Of a DNA stretch of 64,000 nucleotides, positions 27,660 through 36,363 are shown in pieces. Every line of letters begins with the position of its first letter. Position 1 is the stretch's first letter. The position numbers and the translations under genes were made by a program. The notes under the pieces were generated by a model. That model had not been told where the DNA came from. It searched no databases and was given only the letters and a program-made list of their open reading frames with translations. The stretch comes from Sphingobacteriaceae bacterium UBA2059. Lineage in GTDB: Bacteria; Bacteroidota; Bacteroidia; Sphingobacteriales; Sphingobacteriaceae. The stretch lies in NCBI GenBank assembly GCA_002332615.1, contig DDAL01000031.1, positions 94,243 to 158,242 of the forward strand. The letters run 5' to 3'.

Positions 27660-28697
27660 TTACTGGTACTGGATATATACCGGTTTAGGTTTTAACTTTA
27701 CGAGCTCTGCAGGCGTTAGCAATCTGTGTGGCGCCTTTTTAAGATCGTTTTTATAGAAGAGCTTAAAGCCGGTAAACTGTACCGGTTCTGAGTAAATAAA
27801 GTGTCGGTAGGTGCCATACTTTAAATCCGGTTCGCCCCATCCATCCATATGCATAACCATCTGTACCTCAGGACGAAGCTTTATATTTTGATAGTTTGTC
27901 ACCATCTTCTTTGTAAATCGGTGGATTACAAAGACCTTTGGAGGTAAGCCGTTTTCTTTTACAAGCTTTGCTAAATAACCAGAACAATAGTTAATGTCTG
28001 CGGCATCAAATGTGCCTATTTTAGAGCCGGGCTTATTTCCGCCTTTCATCGAAAATTCCGGATCAATTCCTAAATGGACGTGTGGTAATTTTAAATACTT
28101 CTCAAGCAGCGGCAGTTCCGCCTGAATGGTACTTAGGGCTACTTGTATATCCAAAAACACAATTGCCTTTCCCATTTCGGCAATTTTAAGAACCGAGTCA
28201 ATTTGTTTTTCAGGCATCCGAAATCGGTATTTACCGTCTTTGCCTCCGTCTCCTTGGGCTACGACAGCAATATAGTGTAGAGCAGGTTGCACCGGTGTTG
28301 ACGGGTCTGCCTTCTCCCATGCTTTAACCTCCTTGTTCAGTCTGGTCCACATTTCTTTGGGAGCGTACTCTCCCAGAGCTCCCATTCTTTTAGAATATAG
28401 ATTGCCATAATAGGCAACTATTCTCTTGGAAGGCAGTATAGCTCCAGCCAGAGGATAGGGTTGTTTTTTTACAGGCCATTTACCCGTAGTATCGCCATTA
28501 GCAATTTCTACAAGCTTTTTATTATGGGCAGCTGTGTCTATAGGCTTTATACCAGTTTCGGCTTCTTTTTCCGGCTCTTCACTCTTTTGCCTGTTTTCGG
28601 TAACTGTCTTATCTGACGCTTTGCCCGTATTTTCTGCGCACCCAAAGGCTGTTGCAGTAAGCGCCAGAGGGATGAACATGAACTTGTTGATTTTCAT
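27660..28697 (-). CDS. Lipoprotein of unknown function, 345 aa
   Basis: No family recognised with confidence. The signal ends in lipobox AFGC (cysteine 20). It is followed by an acidic, disordered linker (about 21-65) that suits export to the outer membrane. The folded part has segments that look like alternating strands and helices of a barrel: HYIAVVAQGDGG, IVFLDIQVALS, HVHLGIDPEFSM, VFVIHRFTKKMV and VQMVMHMDGWGEP. These conserved-looking Asp, Glu and His residues at strand ends suggest a TIM-barrel-like enzyme, possibly a glycoside hydrolase relative; this is inference. Single-gene unit, convergent with SusCD. Confidence 0.75.
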   Translation of the reverse strand: MKINKFMFIPLALTATAFGCAENTGKASDKTVTENRQKSEEPEKEAETGIKPIDTAAHNKKLVEIANGDTTGKWPVKKQPYPLAGAILPSKRIVAYYGNLYSKRMGALGEYAPKEMWTRLNKEVKAWEKADPSTPVQPALHYIAVVAQGDGGKDGKYRFRMPEKQIDSVLKIAEMGKAIVFLDIQVALSTIQAELPLLEKYLKLPHVHLGIDPEFSMKGGNKPGSKIGTFDAADINYCSGYLAKLVKENGLPPKVFVIHRFTKKMVTNYQNIKLRPEVQMVMHMDGWGEPDLKYGTYRHFIYSEPVQFTGFKLFYKNDLKKAPHRLLTPAELVKLKPKPVYIQYQ

Positions 28698-28743
28698 CTG
28701 TAGGAATTTAATTTAATATATCTATGATAACGGTCGAATATAC

Positions 28744-29634
28744 TTAGTCCTGATCAATAACTCTTACTTTGCCAAATACACCCAAAGGAAGTTTACTTCC
28801 AGCGGTAGCCTGTAAATACAGCTCGCCTGTTTCAATGCCTTGAGTAACCGGCAGTGTCTCTCTCAAAAGGTTCTCTACAATAATTGATGAAAAACCTAGC
28901 GAATAGGTATTAAGAATAAGGAAATGCTCCTTTACATCTAAGAGTTTTCCGACGTCCTTCATCATTTCCAGGATATTATCCTCTAGCTTCCATTTTTCGC
29001 CATTGGCACCATGGCCATAAGCGGGAGGATCGAGTATAATTCCATTATACTTTTTTCCACGTTTTACTTCCCGCTTAACAAACTTCAGAGCGTCCTCAAT
29101 TACCCATCGAATATCTTTAAGCCCTGAGAGTTCCTGGTTCTCATTAGCCCAGTTCACCACCTGCTTTATAGAATCGACATGCGTCGTGTCGGCGCCCGAG
29201 GCCCGCGAAGCAAGAGAGGCCGCTCCGGTATATGCAAACAGGTTTAAAACCTTGGGTTTTAAAGTTTTAAGTTTTTTGATAGAGCTGCTTATATAGTCCC
29301 AGTTGACTGCCTGTTCGGGAAAAACACCCAGATGTTTAAATGAAGTAAGGCCCAGACGTAAGCGCAGATCAATATCTGTGTTTTTGTAAGAAATTGTCCA
29401 CCTGTCAGACTGCTGAGGGTTTTTTTTAATCCACTCACCAGAAGTGGCGGAGCGTCCTTTAAAACGGATATGATGGAGCTTTTGCCATTCAGCTTCCGAC
29501 AATTGCTTCGACCAGACTGCCTGAGGTTCAGGCCTTATAAGAATAACTGTTCCAAAGCGCTCAAGCTTTTCAAAGTTTCCACAGTCAATTAATTCATAGT
29601 CATACCAGTTTTCTGGTGTAAGAAGTTGGATCAT
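28744..29634 (-). CDS. Class I SAM-dependent methyltransferase, RlmI-like
   Basis: Probably an RNA cytosine-C5 methyltransferase. The 296-residue protein has a Rossmann methyltransferase domain with SAM motif LNLFAYTGAASLA (about 135-147), acidic motif HVDSIKQVV and catalytic-type motif LDPPAYG (near 205). It resembles the C-terminal part of RlmI (23S rRNA m5C1962) but lacks an N-terminal PUA domain. It lies 21 bases after mlaF on the same strand, so it is probably the last gene of the mlaE-mlaF unit. The exact RNA target is not determined. Confidence 0.82.
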   Translation of the reverse strand: MIQLLTPENWYDYELIDCGNFEKLERFGTVILIRPEPQAVWSKQLSEAEWQKLHHIRFKGRSATSGEWIKKNPQQSDRWTISYKNTDIDLRLRLGLTSFKHLGVFPEQAVNWDYISSSIKKLKTLKPKVLNLFAYTGAASLASRASGADTTHVDSIKQVVNWANENQELSGLKDIRWVIEDALKFVKREVKRGKKYNGIILDPPAYGHGANGEKWKLEDNILEMMKDVGKLLDVKEHFLILNTYSLGFSSIIVENLLRETLPVTQGIETGELYLQATAGSKLPLGVFGKVRVIDQD

Positions 29635-29655
29635 AGTTAATAGTGTTCATCCAGG

Positions 29656-30408
29656 TTATAGCCTGTCCTTTGCAGCCTGAGTAAACTTGCTTGCAAATAC
29701 AAAATCGTTAAGCTCATTGTTATCTGTATGAGCAATTTCTTTATTTGAACCTTGCCATTCTTTCCGGCCCTGGTATAAAAAGAGGATTTTGTTGCCAATG
29801 TTTATTACGGAGTTCATATCGTGCGTAACAACGATGGTAGTCATCTGATATTCTGACGTAATTTCATCAATAAGTTCATCAATCAGAATAGCTGTTCGAG
29901 GATCAAGGCCTGAGTTAGGTTCATCCACAAACAAGTATTTAGGTTGCATAGCTATAGCCCTTGCAATACCAACTCTTTTTTTCATTCCGCCGGAGAGTTC
30001 AGAGGGATATAGTTTATTCTTACCTTCAAGGTCGACGCGCTTCAATACGAAGTTTGCCCTTTCTGCCATCTCCTCTTTTGACTTAGTGGTAAACATACTC
30101 AAAGGAAACATGATGTTCTCTTCAACAGTCATAGAATCAAAAAGAGCGGAGTTTTGAAAAAGCATACCGATTTCTTTACGAATATCGATTCGCTCCGCAG
30201 TGGTCAGCCGGGTAAAGTCCCTGCCATCATAAATAACCGATCCCTGATCAGGCTCATGCAAGCCAACCATGCATTTTAATAAGGTCGTTTTTCCCGATCC
30301 CGATCCCCCTATAATGAGGTTATTCATTCCGTCTTCAAACGTGGCGGAAATGCCTTTTAAAACATAGTTCGTATCAAATGATTTGTGAATATCTTTTATC
30401 TCTATCAT
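29656..30408 (-). CDS. mlaF: ABC transporter ATP-binding protein, MlaF-like
   Basis: Drives phospholipid transport between the membranes together with an MlaE permease. The 250-residue product has Walker A GGSGSGKTT (34-42), signature LSGGMKKR (138-145) and Walker B LFVDEP (159-164) followed by NSGLDP, the usual MlaF pattern. The frame runs upstream to 30441, but the ATG at 30408 overlaps the permease stop by four bases (ATGA), so this start is preferred. An MCE-domain MlaD is not adjacent. Confidence 0.9.
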   Translation of the reverse strand: MIEIKDIHKSFDTNYVLKGISATFEDGMNNLIIGGSGSGKTTLLKCMVGLHEPDQGSVIYDGRDFTRLTTAERIDIRKEIGMLFQNSALFDSMTVEENIMFPLSMFTTKSKEEMAERANFVLKRVDLEGKNKLYPSELSGGMKKRVGIARAIAMQPKYLFVDEPNSGLDPRTAILIDELIDEITSEYQMTTIVVTHDMNSVINIGNKILFLYQGRKEWQGSNKEIAHTDNNELNDFVFASKFTQAAKDRL

Positions 30409-31136
30409 AGCATGAGGTCGGTTATTACGTAGTCGGCACAAAGGATAGTGATACAGCTTATAACGACTGTCTGAGTACTCGCTCTGCCCACCTCAAGGGC
30501 ACTGCCTTTTACATAAAAGCCCTGGTAAGAAGATACGGACGTAATAATAAATCCAAAAAAGAAGGCCTTAACCAAAGCAACGACAACTGTATACGGATTG
30601 AAGCCTTCCGTTATTCCGGCATAATAATCTGCACCAGATATGGCGCCAGATAGTGTACCCCCGAGATAACCACCCAGGATAGCAAGCCCTATAGATATTA
30701 TTACCAGTAAAGGAACCATGGTTATGCCTGCAATTATTTTTGGAAGTATCAGGTAGCCGGGAGCGTTGATTCCCATGATTTCCAGAGCATCAATTTGTTC
30801 GGTAACGCGCATGGTGCCGATTTCTGAGGAGATTGACGATCCTATCTTTCCCGCCAGAACCAAAGCGCTGATAGTGGGGCTTAATTCCAAAATGGCTGAG
30901 TCTCGGTTTACAGAGCCGATAATTGTACGTGGTATAAGATCGCTCATTAGCTGAAAGGCTATTTGCAGAGTCATTACCGCACCAACGAATGTAGAAATGA
31001 TCGCGATAAGATAAAGCGAATCAACACCTATGTATACCATTTCATTGCTGATATTTTTAAGATAAATCTTCCATTTTTCAGGTCGCTTAAAAACAGCCTT
31101 AAGCAATAATATGTATCTTCCGAAGCTTGTAAACAT
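30405..31136 (-). CDS. mlaE: MlaE-family ABC permease
   Basis: Inner-membrane permease for phospholipids. The 243 residues match MlaE/YrbE: an amphipathic N-terminal helix, five or so membrane segments, and the conserved region PRTIIGSVNRDSAILELSP through GSSISSEIGTMRVTEQIDALEIMGINAP. First gene of the mlaE-mlaF-methyltransferase unit. A -7-like TACTTTTA lies about 15 bases before the ATG on the minus strand. Confidence 0.92.
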   Translation of the reverse strand: MFTSFGRYILLLKAVFKRPEKWKIYLKNISNEMVYIGVDSLYLIAIISTFVGAVMTLQIAFQLMSDLIPRTIIGSVNRDSAILELSPTISALVLAGKIGSSISSEIGTMRVTEQIDALEIMGINAPGYLILPKIIAGITMVPLLVIISIGLAILGGYLGGTLSGAISGADYYAGITEGFNPYTVVVALVKAFFFGFIITSVSSYQGFYVKGSALEVGRASTQTVVISCITILCADYVITDLML

Positions 31137-31306
31137 AATGAGTTGTAAAAGTAATCTTTATAATAATAAGTTATCAGTTTCTCAATTTAAAAACGAAATA
31201 AAAAAGGCCTGTTGGATAAGAATAGTAGAAAAACGGGTTGAGATTGTCCAATATTAAACATTTCTGTTATTTAAGTGTGATAAACTTAAACCAAATAAGC
31301 AAGTCT

Positions 31307-31314
31307 TATGTTTG
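31307..31314 (+). promoter_or_regulatory. -7 box of the PspC gene, close to the start codon
   Basis: TATGTTTG fits TAnnTTTG exactly and covers the alternative TTG start at 31312. Six bases separate it from the ATG at 31321, so the transcript would have almost no leader. Confidence 0.6.
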
Positions 31315-31320
31315 AATACT

Positions 31321-31857
31321 ATGGAAAAAAGACTAACACGTAGCCGAAACAATAAAGTAATCGGAGGGGTAGCGTCCGGTTTAGGAGATTACTTAAATAT
31401 GGATCCGACCCTTGTCAGAGTGATATTTATACTGCTGGCTGTTTTAGGGCTTTCAGGTGTGCTTATTTATATCATACTGTGGGTCGTCTTGCCTTCGGCA
31501 TCTATTTATGAAGACGTTGCACGTTATCAGCCCGGTTTACATACAGAAAGAGCGCAGGATTTATCTCAGGCACCGTTAAGTCGCTCTCGGTCTACAGATA
31601 ATACCAGGAATGTTGCCGGTGTTGTACTGCTGGCCTTGGGTATTTATTTCTTGTTGGAGGAGTTCTTTTATATACCCGAGTGGTTTTCTTTCAATAAGTT
31701 ATGGCCTTTTATCTTAATCATTGTCGGGGTTTTAATTTTGGCCGGTGGAAAGAAGAGCAGAGAAGAAGTCCTTTCTGGAACTGATACAGGCCATTCGCCT
31801 GATTTCAGAGAAGATGACCGTTCGGGGACTCCATCCGATAACGATCCACTGCGATAA
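31321..31857 (+). CDS. PspC-domain membrane protein
   Basis: An envelope-stress type membrane protein. From ATG 31321 it has 178 residues. The N-terminal PspC domain (about 1-62, KVIGGVASGLGDYLNMDPTLVRV then a membrane helix ending in WVVLPS) is clear. A polar linker and two further membrane helices follow (about 97-140), then an acidic tail. The next gene starts five bases later and carries related membrane helices, so they probably act together. Regulatory target unknown. Confidence 0.87.
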   Translation: MEKRLTRSRNNKVIGGVASGLGDYLNMDPTLVRVIFILLAVLGLSGVLIYIILWVVLPSASIYEDVARYQPGLHTERAQDLSQAPLSRSRSTDNTRNVAGVVLLALGIYFLLEEFFYIPEWFSFNKLWPFILIIVGVLILAGGKKSREEVLSGTDTGHSPDFREDDRSGTPSDNDPLR

Positions 31858-31862
31858 ATCCT

Positions 31863-32774
31863 ATGAAGAGAGAAAATGCTATCTGGGGCTTAGTGCTGAT
31901 AGTAACAGGTGCGGTCTTCCTGTTACAGAATTTTGGCCTGGTTCATCTTGACTGGGATCAGATATGGAGGTTCTGGCCGCTGGTATTGATTCTTTTAGGA
32001 TTTAATTTTTTGTTTTCCCGATATAGAGGGGGATTTCTTATTTCACTTGTTTTGACCATCTTATTTCTAGCCTTTCTACTTTACGAGGGGCTAGTCATTA
32101 CACGGCATCAAACCGTTAAACCTTTTAATAGGAATAGCGCATGGAGTGGTCAAAAGCAGCAGGAGAGTATTTATACAGAGGATTACGAGACTAACGTTAA
32201 GTATGCAAATCTTACTATTAACGGTGGAGTCAGTAACTGTTTGATCGAATCTGAACCAGATAAGCTGTTTAAAGCGATATCCGCAACCGGATATTATAAG
32301 TATTTCTTGCGCAGCTTGTATTCCGACTCAAGCGTTTCTTTGAGTCTTCAGCTAAAAGATAAGGCAGATCACCCACTATCGGTTAAAGGCAACAAGCTGG
32401 ACGTTCGGCTTAATACCCATCCTCTTTGGACTATTAATACGAATGCGCCAAGTTCTACATTCATTTTTGATATGAGCACCCTAAGAATAGGCAGTTTAAG
32501 TTTTTCTGAAAAGGTATCATTCGCAAAAATAAAGCTGGGAACATCTCGTGAAACTACCACAGTCAAACTGGACGACGGATTTGAAAAGCTTGCATTTACG
32601 GTACCACGGGCGACCCAGATTAAAGTTCTTTCCGAAGAAGATCTTCCTTCCTTAAAAGGGTTTTCCAAACAGGCAGATGGAAGTTTTATCACATCGGGAT
32701 ATAAGGAATCAGACGCCGGAATTCAAATAGTATTGAAAGGGAAGGGATCCGATTTGAGTATTGACTATTACTAA
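31863..32774 (+). CDS. LiaI/LiaF-like membrane protein (DUF5668-type N-terminus)
   Basis: Probably part of envelope-stress sensing with the upstream PspC protein. The 303 residues start with two to three membrane helices (about 7-28, 35-50 and 55-80, with the WRFWPLVLILLGFNFLF motif typical of LiaI/LiaF-like proteins). A C-terminal extracytoplasmic domain (about 90-303), strand-rich, may be a toast-rack fold like those of LiaF relatives. Five bases after the PspC gene; convergent with fur, ten bases away. Confidence 0.78.
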   Translation: MKRENAIWGLVLIVTGAVFLLQNFGLVHLDWDQIWRFWPLVLILLGFNFLFSRYRGGFLISLVLTILFLAFLLYEGLVITRHQTVKPFNRNSAWSGQKQQESIYTEDYETNVKYANLTINGGVSNCLIESEPDKLFKAISATGYYKYFLRSLYSDSSVSLSLQLKDKADHPLSVKGNKLDVRLNTHPLWTINTNAPSSTFIFDMSTLRIGSLSFSEKVSFAKIKLGTSRETTTVKLDDGFEKLAFTVPRATQIKVLSEEDLPSLKGFSKQADGSFITSGYKESDAGIQIVLKGKGSDLSIDYY

Positions 32775-32784
32775 AGAGCTCTGG

Positions 32785-33228
32785 TTAGGAATTAGCGGCT
32801 TCAGTGCTGCATTTTGCGCAGATGCCCGTAATTATAAGGCTTACAGAAGAGGTTTTGAAACCCTTGGGCAGCCTTATTTTTGCAATGTGATTTTCATTAA
32901 AACAGTAGATCCCATTGCAGGACGTACAGTTAAAGTGAACATGTTCATCATGATGCTTTTTTTCAGTACAGGTTGAGTGACAAACAGCATAGTTTGCAGT
33001 TCCGTTAACATCTATAATCTTATGTATTATCCCTTTTTCTTCAAAGGTCTTAAGAATACGATAAAGCGTTACTCTGTCCACTTCAGCACCCAGCAGTTCT
33101 TCCAGATAAGGCTGTGAAGTTGCTACATCGCGTGTTGTTAATATTTCTAAAACCCTGTATCTGGGAGCGGTCTTTTTAAGGCGATGCTTCTCCAAAAGGG
33201 TATCAAACGTATTATTTATTACTTTCAT
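32785..33228 (-). CDS. Fur-family transcriptional regulator
   Basis: A metal-dependent repressor of 147 residues. The N-terminal winged helix (about 8-80) has the DNA-binding helix VDRVTLYRILKTFEEKG. The dimerisation domain has a structural zinc site made of C101-C104 and C137-C140, and the metal-binding HHDEHVHF (92-99). Whether it senses iron, zinc or peroxide cannot be settled. It is divergent from ispG, and the shared region holds an AT-rich imperfect palindrome (33246-33260) that may be an operator, but the match is weak. Confidence 0.9.
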   Translation of the reverse strand: MKVINNTFDTLLEKHRLKKTAPRYRVLEILTTRDVATSQPYLEELLGAEVDRVTLYRILKTFEEKGIIHKIIDVNGTANYAVCHSTCTEKKHHDEHVHFNCTSCNGIYCFNENHIAKIRLPKGFKTSSVSLIITGICAKCSTEAANS

Positions 33229-33296
33229 TTCTTTATAAAATTAAGCAATATATATTATTGTTGGTTTAAAAAGAAATGTGCCATTGGCGAATTCTT

Positions 33297-33304
33297 TACC
33301 TTTG
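33297..33304 (+). promoter_or_regulatory. -7 box of ispG
   Basis: TACCTTTG fits TAnnTTTG exactly and lies 22 bases before the ATG at 33327. It lies inside the longer open frame that begins at 33276, so it argues against that earlier start. Confidence 0.65.
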
Positions 33305-33326
33305 CGTAACGTTCAATCATGATAGA

Positions 33327-35306
33327 ATGGTAGATAAAACAATATCGACAGTACCAGGGTACTGCAATTCTCTGGTCACCTACTCTCGTTTTCAAACTTG
33401 CGAAGTTGTTATCGGCAATGTTCCTATGGGTGGTAATAACCCCATCAGGATACAAAGCATGACAACTACAGATACAATGGATACAATGGCCACCGTAGAG
33501 CAAACGATCCGGATGGTTGAAGCAGGATGTGAGTATGTACGAATTACAGCGCCCAGCGTCAAGGAGGCTCTCAATCTTTCAAATATCAAGAGTGAGCTTA
33601 GATTAAGAGGTTATGATGTGCCGCTTATCGCCGATATTCATTTTACTCCAAATGCTGCCGAAGCCGCTGCCAGGATAGTAGAAAAGGTACGGATCAACCC
33701 TGGTAATTATGCCGACAGGAAGAAGTTTGACCAGCTTGAGTATACTCATTCGGAATATGAGGCGGAACTGGAGAGGATTTATAACAAATTTTCTCCCCTT
33801 GTTAAAGTGTGCAAGGAATACGGTACAGCTATGCGTATTGGTACCAACCATGGATCCCTTTCAGACAGGATTATGAGTTATTACGGAGATACGCCTCGAG
33901 GTATGGTTGAATCTGCAATGGAGTTTATAAGAATGTGCGAGAGCCTAAATTATTACAGCCTTGTTGTTTCAATGAAGTCAAGCAATCCCCAGGTAATGGT
34001 TCAGGCTTACCGGCTGCTCGTACAGGTAATGAAGGCCGAAAATATGCGTTATCCTTTGCACCTCGGCGTTACCGAAGCGGGCGACGGGGAGGACGGGAGG
34101 ATAAAATCTGCTGTTGGCATAGGCACTTTGCTAGAAGACGGTCTGGGCGATACCATTCGTGTTTCGCTCACCGAAGATCCGGAACAAGAAGCGCCTGTAG
34201 CGATTGCTCTTGCTAGCCGATACAGTGAAAGAGCCGCATCTAAACAGCCCTTTACAGAACAAATGCATGCTATACATAGTGTATCAGGTTATACTCCTTA
34301 TGAGTTTCAAAAGAGAGAAAGCAGGGAAACTGCTTCTTTCATTGGAGGAAGTCAGGTGCCGAGGGTTATTGTTGATCTTTCCATGCTCGAACTTAAAGAT
34401 CCGGGAGTATTGTCGTCGGTGGGGTATAAATATTCCTATCTGCTGGATAAGTACGATATGAGCGAGCAGTCTGTAGATTTTGTTTATTTAGGGAAGGAAC
34501 TGCCTTCGTTTACAATGCCTGGCAATCTAAAGCAGATATACAACTATCAAGCGTGGTTAAATCTTACACAACGAAATAATTGCCATCCCTTATTAACTCT
34601 TAGCGAGTACTATGCTGGCCAACAAAAAGACACCAGGCTAAACTTTCTCAGGGTAGTGAATGAGGATTTAGATGACAGGCTAACGAAAGTCTGTATATCA
34701 GACCCAACACTCGTTCTCATATTAAGCACTTCATCTGTACACGGAATGGCTGATCAGAGGCAGTTTTTCTTCAAGCTTCTGAACAATGGGGTCCAAGTGC
34801 CGGTAATTATTCAAAGAACTTACACTTCTATAAACACCAGGTACGATCCCGTCTCAACGTTTCAGCTCGCGGCTGCGACGGATACAGGAGCTTTGCTGAT
34901 AGATGGCTTTGGCGATGGCATATGGCTTCGGGCGAATAACATAACACCCTCTGATATCACGAGTACATCTTTTGCAATATTACAGGCCACACGGTCAAGA
35001 ATATCTAAGACTGAATATATATCATGTCCTAGCTGTGGCAGAACTCTTTTTGATTTACAAGAAACCACTCAAATGATACGAAGCCGGACAAGCCACCTCA
35101 AGGGACTCAAGATCGGCATCATGGGTTGTATCGTAAACGGTCCCGGGGAAATGGCTGATGCTGATTATGGATATGTAGGAACCGGTCCGGATAAGATTAC
35201 CTTGTATCGAGGAAAGGAAGTAGTAAAGAAAAACGTAAGCAGTGCCCAAGCCCTCGACGAGCTAATCACTATTATTCAGGCTGACGGTAACTGGGTAGAA
35301 TCATAA
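33327..35306 (+). CDS. ispG: (E)-4-hydroxy-3-methylbut-2-enyl-diphosphate synthase, three-domain type
   Basis: Penultimate step of the MEP isoprenoid pathway, converting MEcPP to HMBPP with a [4Fe-4S] cluster. From ATG 33327 it has 659 residues, much longer than the E. coli form (about 370), because of an inserted domain (about 270-540) as in plant and Chlamydia enzymes and other Bacteroidota. The TIM barrel begins at about 20. The cluster ligands are C567 and C570 (CPSCGRTLFD), C601 (MGCIVNGPGE) and probably E608. It feeds UppS, UbiA and UbiE reactions through isoprenoid precursors. Confidence 0.95.
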   Translation: MVDKTISTVPGYCNSLVTYSRFQTCEVVIGNVPMGGNNPIRIQSMTTTDTMDTMATVEQTIRMVEAGCEYVRITAPSVKEALNLSNIKSELRLRGYDVPLIADIHFTPNAAEAAARIVEKVRINPGNYADRKKFDQLEYTHSEYEAELERIYNKFSPLVKVCKEYGTAMRIGTNHGSLSDRIMSYYGDTPRGMVESAMEFIRMCESLNYYSLVVSMKSSNPQVMVQAYRLLVQVMKAENMRYPLHLGVTEAGDGEDGRIKSAVGIGTLLEDGLGDTIRVSLTEDPEQEAPVAIALASRYSERAASKQPFTEQMHAIHSVSGYTPYEFQKRESRETASFIGGSQVPRVIVDLSMLELKDPGVLSSVGYKYSYLLDKYDMSEQSVDFVYLGKELPSFTMPGNLKQIYNYQAWLNLTQRNNCHPLLTLSEYYAGQQKDTRLNFLRVVNEDLDDRLTKVCISDPTLVLILSTSSVHGMADQRQFFFKLLNNGVQVPVIIQRTYTSINTRYDPVSTFQLAAATDTGALLIDGFGDGIWLRANNITPSDITSTSFAILQATRSRISKTEYISCPSCGRTLFDLQETTQMIRSRTSHLKGLKIGIMGCIVNGPGEMADADYGYVGTGPDKITLYRGKEVVKKNVSSAQALDELITIIQADGNWVES

Positions 35307-35363
35307 GGAAAGAGTCGGTAAGTGATCTTAAAAATCACCTGCCGGACTCTTACCGATAATAAG

Positions 35364-36317
35364 TTATTTTCTGGATATAGCTTTTCGTGCTGCCTCCACA
35401 ATATGAGCGCTTTCCAAACCATATTTTTTCATAAGTTCTGTCGGGGTGCCACTCTCTCCAAAAGAATCATCTACTGCAACAAATTCCTGAGGTACCAGGT
35501 GTCTTGTAACAAGTAGCTGAGCTATGCTTTCGCCTAGTCCGCCGAAGCGATTGTGCTCTTCACAGGATACCAGACAGCCTGTCTTTGCAACTGAGCGTAA
35601 TATGGAATCTTCGTCAAGTGGTTTTATGGTATGAATGTTTATTATTTCCGCATCTATACCTAGTTCAGCAAGCTTTTCACCCGCTTCAATTGCTTCCCAA
35701 ACCATATGGCCTGTTGCAACGATAGTAACATCCTTGCCCTCATTAACCATCCATGCTTTCCCTATCTCAAATAGCTGATCAGGATCTGTAAATACAGGCA
35801 TAACAGGCCGGCCAAAACGCAGGTATACAGGGCCTTCAAATTCCGCAATAGCCATAGTAGCAGCTTTGGTCTGGTTATAATCGCAGGTGTTAATAACGGT
35901 CATGCCCGGCAACATTTTCATCAGGCCAATATCTTCCAGTATCTGGTGCGTGGCTCCATCTTCTCCCAGCGTTAAACCAGCGTGGGATGCACAGATTTTT
36001 ACATTCTTATTTGAATAGGCAATCGACTGGCGGATCTGATCATACACCCTCCCGGTAGAAAAATTTGCGAATGTGCCCGTAAAAGGTATCTTACCGCCAA
36101 TGGTCATTCCGGCTGCAATACACATCATGTTTGCTTCCGCAATTCCTATTTGAAAAAACCGCTCGGGAAACTCCTTTATAAAGGCATCCATTTTAAGTGA
36201 TCCGATAAGATCAGCACAAAGCGCAACCACATTTTCATTCTTTTTTCCAGCTTCCAGTAAACCGGCGCCGAATCCTGAGCGGGTATCTTTCTTTTCTGTG
36301 TAAGTATATTTTTTCAT
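35364..36317 (-). CDS. Transketolase, C-terminal subunit
   Basis: The pyrimidine-binding and C-terminal part of a split transketolase. The 317 residues include the pyrimidine domain with the cofactor-activating glutamate E61 in QIGIAEANMM, followed by the transketolase C domain (from about 190). It needs the N-terminal subunit encoded 46 bases upstream; together they make one catalytic unit of the non-oxidative pentose phosphate route. Length is right for a stand-alone half. Confidence 0.93.
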   Translation of the reverse strand: MKKYTYTEKKDTRSGFGAGLLEAGKKNENVVALCADLIGSLKMDAFIKEFPERFFQIGIAEANMMCIAAGMTIGGKIPFTGTFANFSTGRVYDQIRQSIAYSNKNVKICASHAGLTLGEDGATHQILEDIGLMKMLPGMTVINTCDYNQTKAATMAIAEFEGPVYLRFGRPVMPVFTDPDQLFEIGKAWMVNEGKDVTIVATGHMVWEAIEAGEKLAELGIDAEIINIHTIKPLDEDSILRSVAKTGCLVSCEEHNRFGGLGESIAQLLVTRHLVPQEFVAVDDSFGESGTPTELMKKYGLESAHIVEAARKAISRK

Positions 36318-36363
36318 GTTAAGCTGTTCTCAGTTACAAAGTTCTTTCCAAAAGTTATACAGA

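Noticed and set aside
33246..33260. Imperfect palindrome CAATATATATTATTG near the fur start as a Fur box
   Set aside because: It is explained equally well by AT-rich chance and matches no Fur, Zur or PerR consensus closely.
33935..34216. 93-codon open frame in another frame inside ispG
   Set aside because: It is a shadow of ispG coding sequence (arginine-rich, no features); ispG is intact across it.
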